A stretch of DNA of 20,983 nucleotides from IMG/VR virus record IMGVR_UViG_3300021142_001377, positions 1 to 20,983 of that record; one strand, given 5' to 3'. Shown piece by piece: positions 11,501 through 18,185 of this stretch. The stretch is from a virus. The translations under genes were made by a program, and so were the position numbers. Position 1 is the first letter of the stretch. Each line of letters opens with the position of its first letter. Under the pieces are notes generated by a model that was given only the letters and a program-made list of their open reading frames with translations, was not told the origin of the DNA and ran no database searches.

Positions 11501-14500
11501 TCACTGGTGCATTAACTGGTAACGCTTCTACAGCAACAACAGCAACTAACTCTACCAATTCGGCAATCACCGATGATACATCATCTAATGCAGTAAAATA
11601 TATTACTTGGGTAGATTCAGTTAGTGGCAATAATCCGCAGAAGGTATCTAGTACACAGTTTACTATGAATCCGAGTACAGGTGTTGTAACAGCAACTGGC
11701 TTTGCAGGTTCAGGATCAGGACTTACAGGTATTCCAAATTCATCACTAACAAATAGTTCAGTAACAGTTGGTACAACATCTCTACCTTTAGGTGCAACAT
11801 CTACTACATTAGTTGGTTTAACTTCTGTTACATCAACAACATTTGTTGGTGCATTAAATGGTAATGCTAATACCGCAACAGCATTTGCAACAGGACGTAC
11901 AATTTCTGTATCAACTGATGCTACAGGAACTTCTGCTTCGTTTGATGGATCTGGCAACGCAACTATTCCTCTTACATTAGCAACAGTCAATTCAAACGTT
12001 GGATCATTCAGCGCATTCACTGTTAACGGTAAAGGTCTTATTACAGCAGCTTCGCATCTTGGAGCAACAGGCGATGTAACCGGAACAGAATCTGCAGGAA
12101 GTATTGCACTAACACTAGCAACAGTAAATTCTTCACCAGTTGCAGCTTCCTTCCAGAAGATTACTGTTAACGGTAAGGGCTTAACAACAGCAACATCGGC
12201 AGTATCAGCAAGCGATATTACTACAGCATTAACATTTACCCCAGTTAATAAGGCTGGCGATACAATGACAGGTTTATTGATATTAAGTGGTGATCCTACA
12301 AATGCACTTGGTGCGGTAACAAAACAATATGCTGATGCTATTGCATCTGGTGTAACGGTACATAATTCTTGTGAAACATCAACAACAGTAGCAGGTAATT
12401 TATCAGCTGCCACATACCTCAATGGTACAGGTGGTGTTGGTGCAACACTTACAGCTACAGCAAATGGATCAATTAATGCTCTCAATACAGGTACTGGTGT
12501 CGGCGGATATAATACATTAATAGTTGGTTCACGTGTCCTTGTTAAAGATCAAGCAACTACATATCAGAATGGTGTTTACGTAGTTTCTCAATTAGGTGTC
12601 ACTGGCATAAGTCCGTGGATATTAATAAGAGCAACTGACTTTGATGGTTCTCCATCAACAGAAATTGCAGCTGGTGTTCTTGTTTATGTACAAGAAGGTA
12701 CAAATAGTGGAACACAGTGGGTTGAAACAGCTATCGGCACCGGTCAGCCTGGTGATTATATTATTGTTGGTACTAATCCGGTAGTGTTTAGTCAATTTGC
12801 AGGTGCAGGCATATATACTTCAGGCTCGGGTATCAACATTGCAAGTAATGTTATTTCTAATACAGGCGTATTGAGTAACGTAGCAGGTACAGGTATTTCT
12901 GTGTCAGGTGCAACAGGTAACGTAACTATTGGTAATACCGGTGTGTTGAGCGCAGTAGCAGGAACAAATATTTCTGTATCTGGTGCAACAGGTAACGTAA
13001 CTATTGCAGTAACTGGTACTGTACCGAGCGCAACAAACTTAGCAAGTGGTGCAGCAAATAGCTTACCATACCAAACAGGCGCAGGTACTACAGCATTCCT
13101 TGCACAAGGCACAGGTGTTCTAGCTGAAACAGCCGGAGCCCCTTCTTGGACAACAACTCCAACACTTACTGGTACAAACTTTACAGGTATTCCAAACGGT
13201 GGCTTAACTAATAGTTCTGTAACAGTTGGTACAACCGCAATTTCATTAGGTGCAGCCCAAACAACTATCGCTGGTCTAGTATCGGTCACCTCGACGGGCT
13301 TTACCGGCGCATTAATTGGTAATGCTTCTAGTTCGACTTATGCAACCAACACAACAATCACCGATGATACAACTAATGCATCTATCGTTTATCCAACTTG
13401 GGTAACAGCCAACACAGGTAACATCGGACAGAAAGTATCAAGTACGAAGATGTCCTTTGTACCAAATACAGGTATCTTGAGTGCAACTGGTTTTGCAGGT
13501 AGCGGTGCAGGTTTAACGGCCATCCCAAATAGTTCATTAACAAATAGTTCAATCACATTTGGTGTAACTTCGCAGGCATTAGGATCAACAGTATCTACAT
13601 TAAGTGGATTGACATCTGTAGCAGCAACAACATTTACTGGTGCGTTAACTGGTAACGCTTCTACAGCAACAAACGTAGCAGGAACTGGTATCACTGGTAC
13701 TACACTTGCCTCGAACGTAGTTAATTCTTCATTAACATCTGTTGGTACAATTAGTTCTGGTACATGGTCTAGTGCATTCGGTGCAGTATCTGGTGCTAAT
13801 TTAACAAGTTTAACCGGTGCTAACGTAAGTGGTGCAGTTGGTTCTGCAACAAATATTGCTGCCGGTACAGCCAATCAAATCCCATACCAAACAGGTGCCG
13901 GTGCTACTTCGTTCTACAGTGCAGCTAATTACGGTGTTCATACCTATGGTGCTACTGGTACACCAGCCTCAGTTGCTGGCGCAGCAGGTGTATTGCAAGG
14001 ATCGGCAAGTGCAATCCCTGCATTTACAACAACTCCAACACTTACTGGTACAAACTTTACTGGTATACCAAATAGTGCATTGGTTGGATCAGGTGCATTA
14101 ACAGTTAATGGAACAAGTATTTCGTTAGGTGGAACAGCTACAGTAACAGCAGCAGCTGGTACGCTAACTGGTACCACACTTAATGCAACAGTCGTATCAT
14201 CTAGTTTAACATCTGTCGGAACAATTGCAACTGGTGTATGGAATGGAACAGCTATTGCAAATGCTAATCTAGCCAACAGCCAGGTTACAATCGGTTCTAC
14301 CGCTGTATCATTAGGTGCAACAGCTACAACTATCGCTGGTTTAACATCAGTTACATCAACCGGCTTTACTGGTGCATTAACTGGTGCAGCAAGTTCGAAC
14401 GTATTGAAAGCCGGTGATACAATGACTGGTTTATTAGTATTAAGTGCAGATCCGAGTGCAGCACTTGGCGCAGCAACAAAACAATATGTTGATAAGGTGG

Positions 14501-14949
14501 CACCTGGCCCAGCAACTGCTATCAACGCAACATCACAAACAACTGGCACATTTTATGTAGTCGGTGTCGCAGCAACTGGCTCAAATCAAACACCTAGCTG
14601 TGCAACCGGTGCATCAATTACTAACACAATTAGCTTTAATGCTGCTGATGGAACAGTTAACGCAGTGATATTCAACACAACGTCGGACAAAACACAGAAA
14701 ATGAATGTGGCGGATATTGTTAATGCGTCAGATACGATAAATAAATTACAAGGTGTAGAATTTGACTGGGTTAATAATGGCAATAAATCTTCCGGAGTTA
14801 TCGCTCAACAATTAGAATTAGTATTACCACACTTAGTAAATACTGATGCTAATGGATTAAAGAGTGTTAATTATGCAGGTATTACAGGATATTTAATTGA
14901 GGCAATTAAGGAACTTCGATCAGAGTTAGAACTATTCAAGGGTAAATAA
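8557..14949 (+). CDS. Giant modular tail fibre with S74 chaperone domain
   Basis: 2130 residues; ATG preceded by ACGGAG. The body is made of Ser/Thr/Gly/Ala-rich beta-repeat modules. The unit TPTLTGTNFTGIPNGALTNS, followed by SVTVGSTAIALGATATT and GLTSVTSTGFTGALTGNA, recurs with variations: seven units keep the TLTGTNF start and about eleven keep the later part. Three copies of a KAGDTMTGLLILSGDPT plus ALGAATKQYVD motif occur (about residues 575-610, 1230-1265 and 1950-1985). The first two are followed by larger inserted domains (for example TEDGIYTATVTGS and KDQATTYQNGVYVVSQ). The last 90 residues form a Peptidase_S74 domain (TTSDKTQKMN, GVIAQQLELVLPHLV, LIEAIKELRSELELF), which folds and trimerises fibres and self-cleaves. 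By size it is probably the long tail fibre. Repeats invite recombination and length change. Confidence 0.9.
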   Translation: MAIQLSGVQLGPIGGGPSSLNLEDLHDVLIVTPQTGQYLRYNNGILEWQNSFIDEDAYKFLTGTSLSGITGTGLIGSNGVQLTALSGPQSITVALALSTSGDASGTVSGGVLPITLATVNGTVGTYGSSTAIPIVTVDAKGRVTNVSTVSFAGTAPLATSLAAGATGSLPYQSAASTTAFLAAGTTSQVLVSGAAGPSWTNTPTLTGTNFTGVPNAALVGSGSLTVGSTNIALGATALTLAGLTSVTATNFYGNADTTTTATNSIITDDTASGSNMYPVWATAAGASRPLKITSTGLYFKPSTGVLTATVFAGSGASLTNIPNSALTNSSVTIGSTAVALGATVTTFAGLTSVTSTGFTGALTGNASTATLATTATNVGGGTSGAMPYQTGVGTTALLTAGTSSQVLTSGTTPGWTNTPTLTGTNFSAIPNGALSNSSVTVGSTSINLGASATTLAGLTSVTSTGFIGALTGNATSATNIAGGATNGFPYQSGAGATTFLAQGTGVLQETAGAPSWTTTPTLTGTNFSAIPNGALSNNTVTVGSTSIALGATATTIAGLTSVTSTGFTGALTGAASANVLKAGDTMTGLLILSGDPTTALGAATRQYVDNAVTGLTWKDAANLLSNANVPLTGTDLTIDGHPSLTPAQGNGYRILLINQTTVTEDGIYTATVTGSVAPYAYSLARSSDADTNAELIGASIFVLEGTDYANTGWVQSNHYITGFAGQSWVQFSGSGSYSGGTGINVSGTIITNTGVTSALAGTNISVSGATGAVTIAVTGTVPTATTATNLASGAANSLPYQTGAGATTFLAQGTGVLAETAGAPSWTTTPTLTGTNFTGIPNGGLTNSSVTVGTTAIALGAAATTIAGLTSVTSTGFTGALTGNATTATTATNLASGAAGSHPYQTGSGATSMLAAGTSSQVLISGTTPSWTNTPTLTGTNFTGVPNSALTNNSVTFGTTNVALGGTSASIVGLTGVTATTFTGALTGNASTATTATNSTNSAITDDTSSNAVKYITWVDSVSGNNPQKVSSTQFTMNPSTGVVTATGFAGSGSGLTGIPNSSLTNSSVTVGTTSLPLGATSTTLVGLTSVTSTTFVGALNGNANTATAFATGRTISVSTDATGTSASFDGSGNATIPLTLATVNSNVGSFSAFTVNGKGLITAASHLGATGDVTGTESAGSIALTLATVNSSPVAASFQKITVNGKGLTTATSAVSASDITTALTFTPVNKAGDTMTGLLILSGDPTNALGAVTKQYADAIASGVTVHNSCETSTTVAGNLSAATYLNGTGGVGATLTATANGSINALNTGTGVGGYNTLIVGSRVLVKDQATTYQNGVYVVSQLGVTGISPWILIRATDFDGSPSTEIAAGVLVYVQEGTNSGTQWVETAIGTGQPGDYIIVGTNPVVFSQFAGAGIYTSGSGINIASNVISNTGVLSNVAGTGISVSGATGNVTIGNTGVLSAVAGTNISVSGATGNVTIAVTGTVPSATNLASGAANSLPYQTGAGTTAFLAQGTGVLAETAGAPSWTTTPTLTGTNFTGIPNGGLTNSSVTVGTTAISLGAAQTTIAGLVSVTSTGFTGALIGNASSSTYATNTTITDDTTNASIVYPTWVTANTGNIGQKVSSTKMSFVPNTGILSATGFAGSGAGLTAIPNSSLTNSSITFGVTSQALGSTVSTLSGLTSVAATTFTGALTGNASTATNVAGTGITGTTLASNVVNSSLTSVGTISSGTWSSAFGAVSGANLTSLTGANVSGAVGSATNIAAGTANQIPYQTGAGATSFYSAANYGVHTYGATGTPASVAGAAGVLQGSASAIPAFTTTPTLTGTNFTGIPNSALVGSGALTVNGTSISLGGTATVTAAAGTLTGTTLNATVVSSSLTSVGTIATGVWNGTAIANANLANSQVTIGSTAVSLGATATTIAGLTSVTSTGFTGALTGAASSNVLKAGDTMTGLLVLSADPSAALGAATKQYVDKVAPGPATAINATSQTTGTFYVVGVAATGSNQTPSCATGASITNTISFNAADGTVNAVIFNTTSDKTQKMNVADIVNASDTINKLQGVEFDWVNNGNKSSGVIAQQLELVLPHLVNTDANGLKSVNYAGITGYLIEAIKELRSELELFKGK

Positions 14950-14991
14950 AATTATGTCAATTCTGACAGTGCCTGTTTGCGCGTCGATTAA

Positions 14992-14999
14992 GATAAATA
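14992..14999 (+). promoter_or_regulatory. T4-type late promoter box for the DGR target gene
   Basis: GATAAATA 28 bases before the ATG at 15028, in the 78-base gap after the giant fibre. AAGGAG precedes the ATG. No other promoter is evident before the RT gene, so the whole DGR may be transcribed from here. Confidence 0.65.
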
Positions 15000-15027
15000 C
15001 ACTGACGAGTTCAGATAAGGAGCGAAG

Positions 15028-15885
15028 ATGTCAATAAAAATAAGTGGAACGGTCGTAATAGACGATTCAAGAGCAATCAGCGGAACATCAGTGACCGCAT
15101 CGAGTTTCATAGGAACAGCAGCCACCGGTGCACTAAATATGCCAACCGGAACTACTGCTCAACGTCCGGTACCGGCTGCTGGAATGATTCGGATGAATTC
15201 AACTACAGGTTTACCCGAATGGTATTCATCTGCTTATGGTTTTTGGATACCATTTAATAGTTCCAGACCAGTACCTAATATAGGTGATTCATTCCAAGGC
15301 GGGTATTTTGCCGGATACATCTCGTATGCAGGTACCGGCGTAGCAAGTCATTATTTAATTGTATCACCCAAAGCATCTGGTGAAACAACAGCGGCCTGGG
15401 ACAGTACAGGCGGCGGATCAACTACCGGTGCCACTTCATTATACGACGGAGCCGCAAATACTGCTGCTATTCCGGCGGATGCCAGATATGCTGCTGCACA
15501 ATTTGTTAAGGGGTTATCAATCGGCGGATACACTGACTGGTATATTCCGGCCAAAAACGAATTAGAAGTAGCATACTACTTTTTGAAAAATGTAACGCAA
15601 AATAATTATTCACCAGGAACCTATGGATCAAATGCCAATGCTGTATCACCGGAACCAATCTCAACTACATATACAGCAACAGTTCCGGGCCAAACTACTG
15701 TTACCGCATTTCAAGTCGGCAATTCCGAGGCGTTTGCCGACTACTACTTCTGGTCAAGTACAGAGTACTCTGCTACGTACTCGTGGAACCAGTACTTCTA
15801 CTCTGGCTACCCGGGTTACCAGGACTACTACTACACTAAGACGAATGCGCTCTATGTTCGTGCGTTTAGGCGTTTAGCCATTTAG
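15028..15885 (+). CDS. DGR target: tail protein with C-type-lectin-like variable domain
   Basis: 285 residues with a strong AAGGAG ribosome site. The N-terminal 85 residues are fibre/attachment-like (TAQRPVPAAGMIRMNSTTGL, EWYSSAYGFWIPF). From about residue 90 to the end is a DUF1566/FGE-type C-lectin-like fold: GDSFQGGYFAGYISY, GGYTDWYIPAKNELEVAY, FWSSTEYSAT and the closing strand LYVRAFRRL, as in other DGR variable proteins where a conserved VRxxR strand anchors the fold. The variable repeat covers nt 15729-15870, that is residues about 235-281, leaving only five residues after it. Eleven Tyr in this region correspond to Asn codons in the template. Likely a receptor-binding protein whose ligand site is rewritten by the retroelement. 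Confidence 0.92.
   Translation: MSIKISGTVVIDDSRAISGTSVTASSFIGTAATGALNMPTGTTAQRPVPAAGMIRMNSTTGLPEWYSSAYGFWIPFNSSRPVPNIGDSFQGGYFAGYISYAGTGVASHYLIVSPKASGETTAAWDSTGGGSTTGATSLYDGAANTAAIPADARYAAAQFVKGLSIGGYTDWYIPAKNELEVAYYFLKNVTQNNYSPGTYGSNANAVSPEPISTTYTATVPGQTTVTAFQVGNSEAFADYYFWSSTEYSATYSWNQYFYSGYPGYQDYYYTKTNALYVRAFRRLAI
15729..15870 (+). repeat. DGR variable repeat (VR)
   Basis: 142 bases aligned to TR 16385-16523 (139 bases) with one 3-base gap. There are 14 substitutions, all at TR adenines (11 A to T, 2 A to C, 1 A to G) and none at C, G or T. The invariant 3' end, TATGTTCGTGCGTTTAGG, is the likely initiation-of-mutagenic-homology segment; VR and TR diverge right after it (cgttta versus tggtag). 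Confidence 0.95.
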
Positions 15886-15904
15886 TCATTTAAATATTTG
15901 AAAT

Positions 15905-16258
15905 ATGGCACAATATCAACATCTTCCAATTTACAAAACAACCTATCAGTTGTTGGAAACAGTAACCCGAAGAACCAAAGATTTCCCCAGAGATTTTAAA
16001 TATTCTCTCGGTGATAAAATACGAAACGAGTGTATTGAATTAGTGGTATCAATATACAAAGCAAATTCCACTAAACAACGACAGGAGTTTATACAGAATA
16101 TATTGGACAGAGTACAAGTAATTGAATTAATGCTAAGATTATCCAAAGACTTACATCTGTTATCAGTAGACAGTTTTTCCGAAATAGTCACCCTGACTGA
16201 CTCGCTTGCGCGTCAGGCACAGGGATGGATCAATCATTCAAATTTGAGGGCAGAATGA
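15905..16258 (+). CDS. avd: Accessory variability determinant (Avd), four-helix bundle
   Basis: 117 residues. LPIYKTTYQLLETV, then TKDFPRDFKYSLGDKIRNEC, IELVVSIYKAN, VQVIELMLRLSKDLHLLS and QAQGWINH follow the typical sequence of the Avd/S23-type four-helix-bundle family. In the Bordetella phage BPP-1 DGR, Avd forms a positively charged pentamer that binds the reverse transcriptase and template RNA and is needed for mutagenic retrohoming. It lies 19 bases after the target gene and 126 bases before TR, the classic target-avd-TR-RT order. No clear Shine-Dalgarno precedes the ATG (aaatatttgaaat), so translation may depend on read-through from the target gene or be low. Confidence 0.92.
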   Translation: MAQYQHLPIYKTTYQLLETVTRRTKDFPRDFKYSLGDKIRNECIELVVSIYKANSTKQRQEFIQNILDRVQVIELMLRLSKDLHLLSVDSFSEIVTLTDSLARQAQGWINHSNLRAE

Positions 16259-16537
16259 TAATGGCTACGGCGATTATCAGCGACCTATCTATCGCGGGCC
16301 ATGACCGTTGGGAAACCAACGAAAAGGCGCAAGCCAGTCGTCATATGGAGTATTCTGTGTGGCGTCGTGTGAGTGCATGGCCTTGGCGTTTGCCGACAAC
16401 AACTTCTGGTCAAGTACAGAGAACTCTGCTACGAACTCGTGGAACCAGAACTTCAACTCTGGCAACCCGGGTAACCAGAACAACAACAATAAGACGAATG
16501 CGAACTATGTTCGTGCGTTTAGGTGGTAGAATCAAAT
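16256..16537 (+). ncRNA. DGR template RNA region (approximate limits)
   Basis: The stretch from the avd stop to the RT start has no supported protein. It carries TR plus foldable sequence: hairpin 16256-16279 (TGATAAT/ATTATCA, starting at the avd stop codon), a long-range stem 16297-16303/16376-16382 (GGCCATG/CATGGCC), and inside it a hairpin 16306-16321 with stem CGTTGG/CCAACG and a GAAA tetraloop. In studied DGRs the functional RNA includes TR and flanking segments, and extends into avd and RT. True ends are unknown; I give only the intergenic part. Confidence 0.6.
16385..16523 (+). repeat. DGR template repeat (TR)
   Basis: 139 bases homologous to VR. It is rich in AAC triplets (13 in the frame matching VR), the hallmark of adenine-directed diversification. 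It starts GGCGTTTGCC and ends GCGTTTAGG. Translated in the VR frame it would read FADNNFWSSTENSATNSWNQ and so on to a TAG stop, but it is a template, not a gene. It ends 14 bases before the RT ATG. Confidence 0.95.
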
Positions 16538-17647
16538 ATGAAATCTGATCTGACAGTTTCGGAACTTTTTCAAGCGTACTATGATTGTCGAAAAACAAAA
16601 CGCAATACATGGAATGCTCTTGAATTTGAAGAAAAATTAGAGCGAAACCTGATGGATTTGTATTATGAACTAATTGAGAATTCGTATCAACCGGGTCGAT
16701 CAATTATGTTTGTGGTTACCCGGCCGAAAGCTCGGGAAGTATGGGCTGCTAACTTTCGGGATCGTATTGTGCATGATGTGTTATATAATCGTCACTCGCC
16801 GGCATTTTATCGATCATTTATACACGATAGTTATGCCTGTATACCGGAAAAAGGCACGCTCAATGCCTCTAATCGTGTACAGTACTTCATGCGTTCGGCA
16901 ACAAAAAATCATACTATATCTGCATGGTATATGAAGGCAGATGTTGCCAACTTTTTTGTATCCATTAATAAATCAATACTCGATGAATTGTTGGCAAGAA
17001 AAATCACCGATCCATGGTGGCTACAATTAACCCGAACTATTTTACACAAAGATCCAACCGAAAATGTATTCATAAAAAGTAAATCCGATATGTTATCGAA
17101 GGTGCCACCGCATAAGAGTTTACTTAATGCACCTAAAGGATTCGGCTTGCCGATTGGTAATTTGTCTAGTCAGTTTTTCGCTAATGTATATCTTGACCCA
17201 CTCGATCAGTACGCAAAGCATACACTTAAATTAGAATACTATGCCCGGTATGTGGATGATATCATGGCTGTTGACAAAAACGGCACAGAGCTGCATGAAA
17301 AATATGACCGCATGGCAATTTTCGCTAAAGATAATTTAGGATTAAGTTTCCACCCGAACAAAAAAGAAATAAATAAAGTTGAACACGGGGTTAACTTTGT
17401 CGGGTATATCATTAAACCTAGATGTAAGTATGTGCGTAGATCAACGATAAAGAATATGTATTATAAGACTGGTCATTGTGAAGATTTTGAATCCTTACGG
17501 GCAACAACCAATAGTTATTTCGGAATGTTACGCCACGCCGATGCATACACAGAACGGAAAAGATTTGCTAAACAACTCGGTGCAAAGGGTGCATGGTTTG
17601 ACAGAAAATTAACTAAATTAAAAGGAATCGAATTATGTATATCATAG
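16538..17647 (+). CDS. DGR reverse transcriptase
   Basis: 369 residues from ATG 16538. A GTG at 16523 in the same frame lies on the last base of TR and is a less likely start; AGGTGG at 16521-16526 can serve as Shine-Dalgarno for the ATG. RT motifs in order: VVTRPKAREVWAANFRDRIV (fingers), YMKADVANFF (motif A, D135), GLPIGNLSSQ (residues 203-212, DGR/group-II-like motif 4), FANVYLDPLDQY, YYARYVDDIMAV (catalytic YVDD, 238-241), and HPNKKEINKVEHGVNFVGYI (motifs D and E). Length fits DGR RTs (about 300-400 residues) and there is no maturase or endonuclease domain. The enzyme copies TR RNA with errors at adenines and the cDNA replaces VR. The 3' end overlaps the next gene by 13 bases. Confidence 0.95.
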   Translation: MKSDLTVSELFQAYYDCRKTKRNTWNALEFEEKLERNLMDLYYELIENSYQPGRSIMFVVTRPKAREVWAANFRDRIVHDVLYNRHSPAFYRSFIHDSYACIPEKGTLNASNRVQYFMRSATKNHTISAWYMKADVANFFVSINKSILDELLARKITDPWWLQLTRTILHKDPTENVFIKSKSDMLSKVPPHKSLLNAPKGFGLPIGNLSSQFFANVYLDPLDQYAKHTLKLEYYARYVDDIMAVDKNGTELHEKYDRMAIFAKDNLGLSFHPNKKEINKVEHGVNFVGYIIKPRCKYVRRSTIKNMYYKTGHCEDFESLRATTNSYFGMLRHADAYTERKRFAKQLGAKGAWFDRKLTKLKGIELCIS

Positions 17648-18051
17648 TTACCAATGTAGATAGTAGTACGCAATTGGCCTGCACAACCGAACCCATGAAA
17701 TCTGGTCCGGGATTTCCGGCCGTAAATAACTTAGTTATTGATTGGCAAGACGAATCCAATTGGCCTATCGCCACCGTTAACGGTGTATACCAAAATACCC
17801 CGCTGTATTATGGAACATGTGACGATAGTGTTGATAGTGTCTCGGGTTTACCCGGTGTGATTGAAATTATCGATGAAGCAACATTCATCAGTAGAAAGCG
17901 GGACGAGTACTATGCCCGTAGACCCTTTTTATCTTGGGTATTTGACGAAACCCACTTCACCTGGTCGGCCCCGGTGCCAATGCCCATGGATGGCAAGATG
18001 TACACGTGGGACGAAGCAGCTAACAGTTGGGTAGAGCAAGTAATGTTATGA
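17635..18051 (+). CDS. Small phage protein of unknown function, coupled to RT
   Basis: 138 residues; AAGGAAT upstream, start inside the last 13 bases of the RT gene. The C-terminal half has a W/P-rich pattern: RRPFLSWVFDETHFTWSAPV, then PMPMDGKMYTWDEAANSWVE. This style of small protein is common near structural and fibre genes of T4-like phages, but I know no established function. The N-terminal half (MYIIVTNVDSSTQLACTTEP) may be a beta-rich domain. Translational coupling to the RT could make it an accessory of the DGR, or it may simply be the next gene of the late operon. No signal peptide or membrane segment. Confidence 0.8.
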   Translation: MYIIVTNVDSSTQLACTTEPMKSGPGFPAVNNLVIDWQDESNWPIATVNGVYQNTPLYYGTCDDSVDSVSGLPGVIEIIDEATFISRKRDEYYARRPFLSWVFDETHFTWSAPVPMPMDGKMYTWDEAANSWVEQVML

Positions 18052-18113
18052 AATATATTCATCTCATTAAATGGATTGCGGTAGCAACAGTCAGCTCCTA
18101 TATTATTTACTAG
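18048..18113 (+). CDS. Possible 21-aa hydrophobic peptide
   Basis: ATG overlaps the stop of the 138-aa gene (ATGA at 18048-18051). It encodes MKYIHLIKWIAVATVSSYII plus a final Y, mostly hydrophobic with two N-terminal Lys, as in a tiny single-pass membrane peptide. The stop-start overlap favours translation by re-initiation, but such a short frame could be chance. From 18114 to 18185 nothing further is recognised. Confidence 0.25.
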   Translation: MKYIHLIKWIAVATVSSYIIY

Positions 18114-18185
18114 TGGGTAAAGAGCTAACTTAAATTCGGACACCGCAAATATATATGCAAGTCGATCATCCCTACTAAATAAAAG

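Noticed and set aside
9309-14549. Long minus-strand open frames (up to 389 codons) opposite the giant fibre, rich in Val/Pro/Ala
   Set aside because: They are antisense images of Thr/Gly/Ala-rich repeat codons, which rarely give stops on the other strand. No ribosome sites or promoters and no family resemblance. The same applies to 292-606 opposite the collagen-like tract.
14736-14743. GATAAATA inside the giant fibre gene
   Set aside because: It lies in the S74-proximal coding region 285 bases from the next start, and the gene at 15028 has its own box at 14992. Probably chance.
15877-15909. Inverted repeat GCCAT/ATGGC after VR, possibly the target-recognition hairpin known from other DGRs
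   Set aside because: Only 5 bp with a long A/T-rich loop, unlike the short-loop G/C-rich hairpin of BPP-1. Not enough to call.
16308-16529. 73-codon frame through TR ending VRAFRW
   Set aside because: It is the TR read in the VR frame. The upstream 30 codons are the structured RNA region with no Shine-Dalgarno. The template role explains the similarity.
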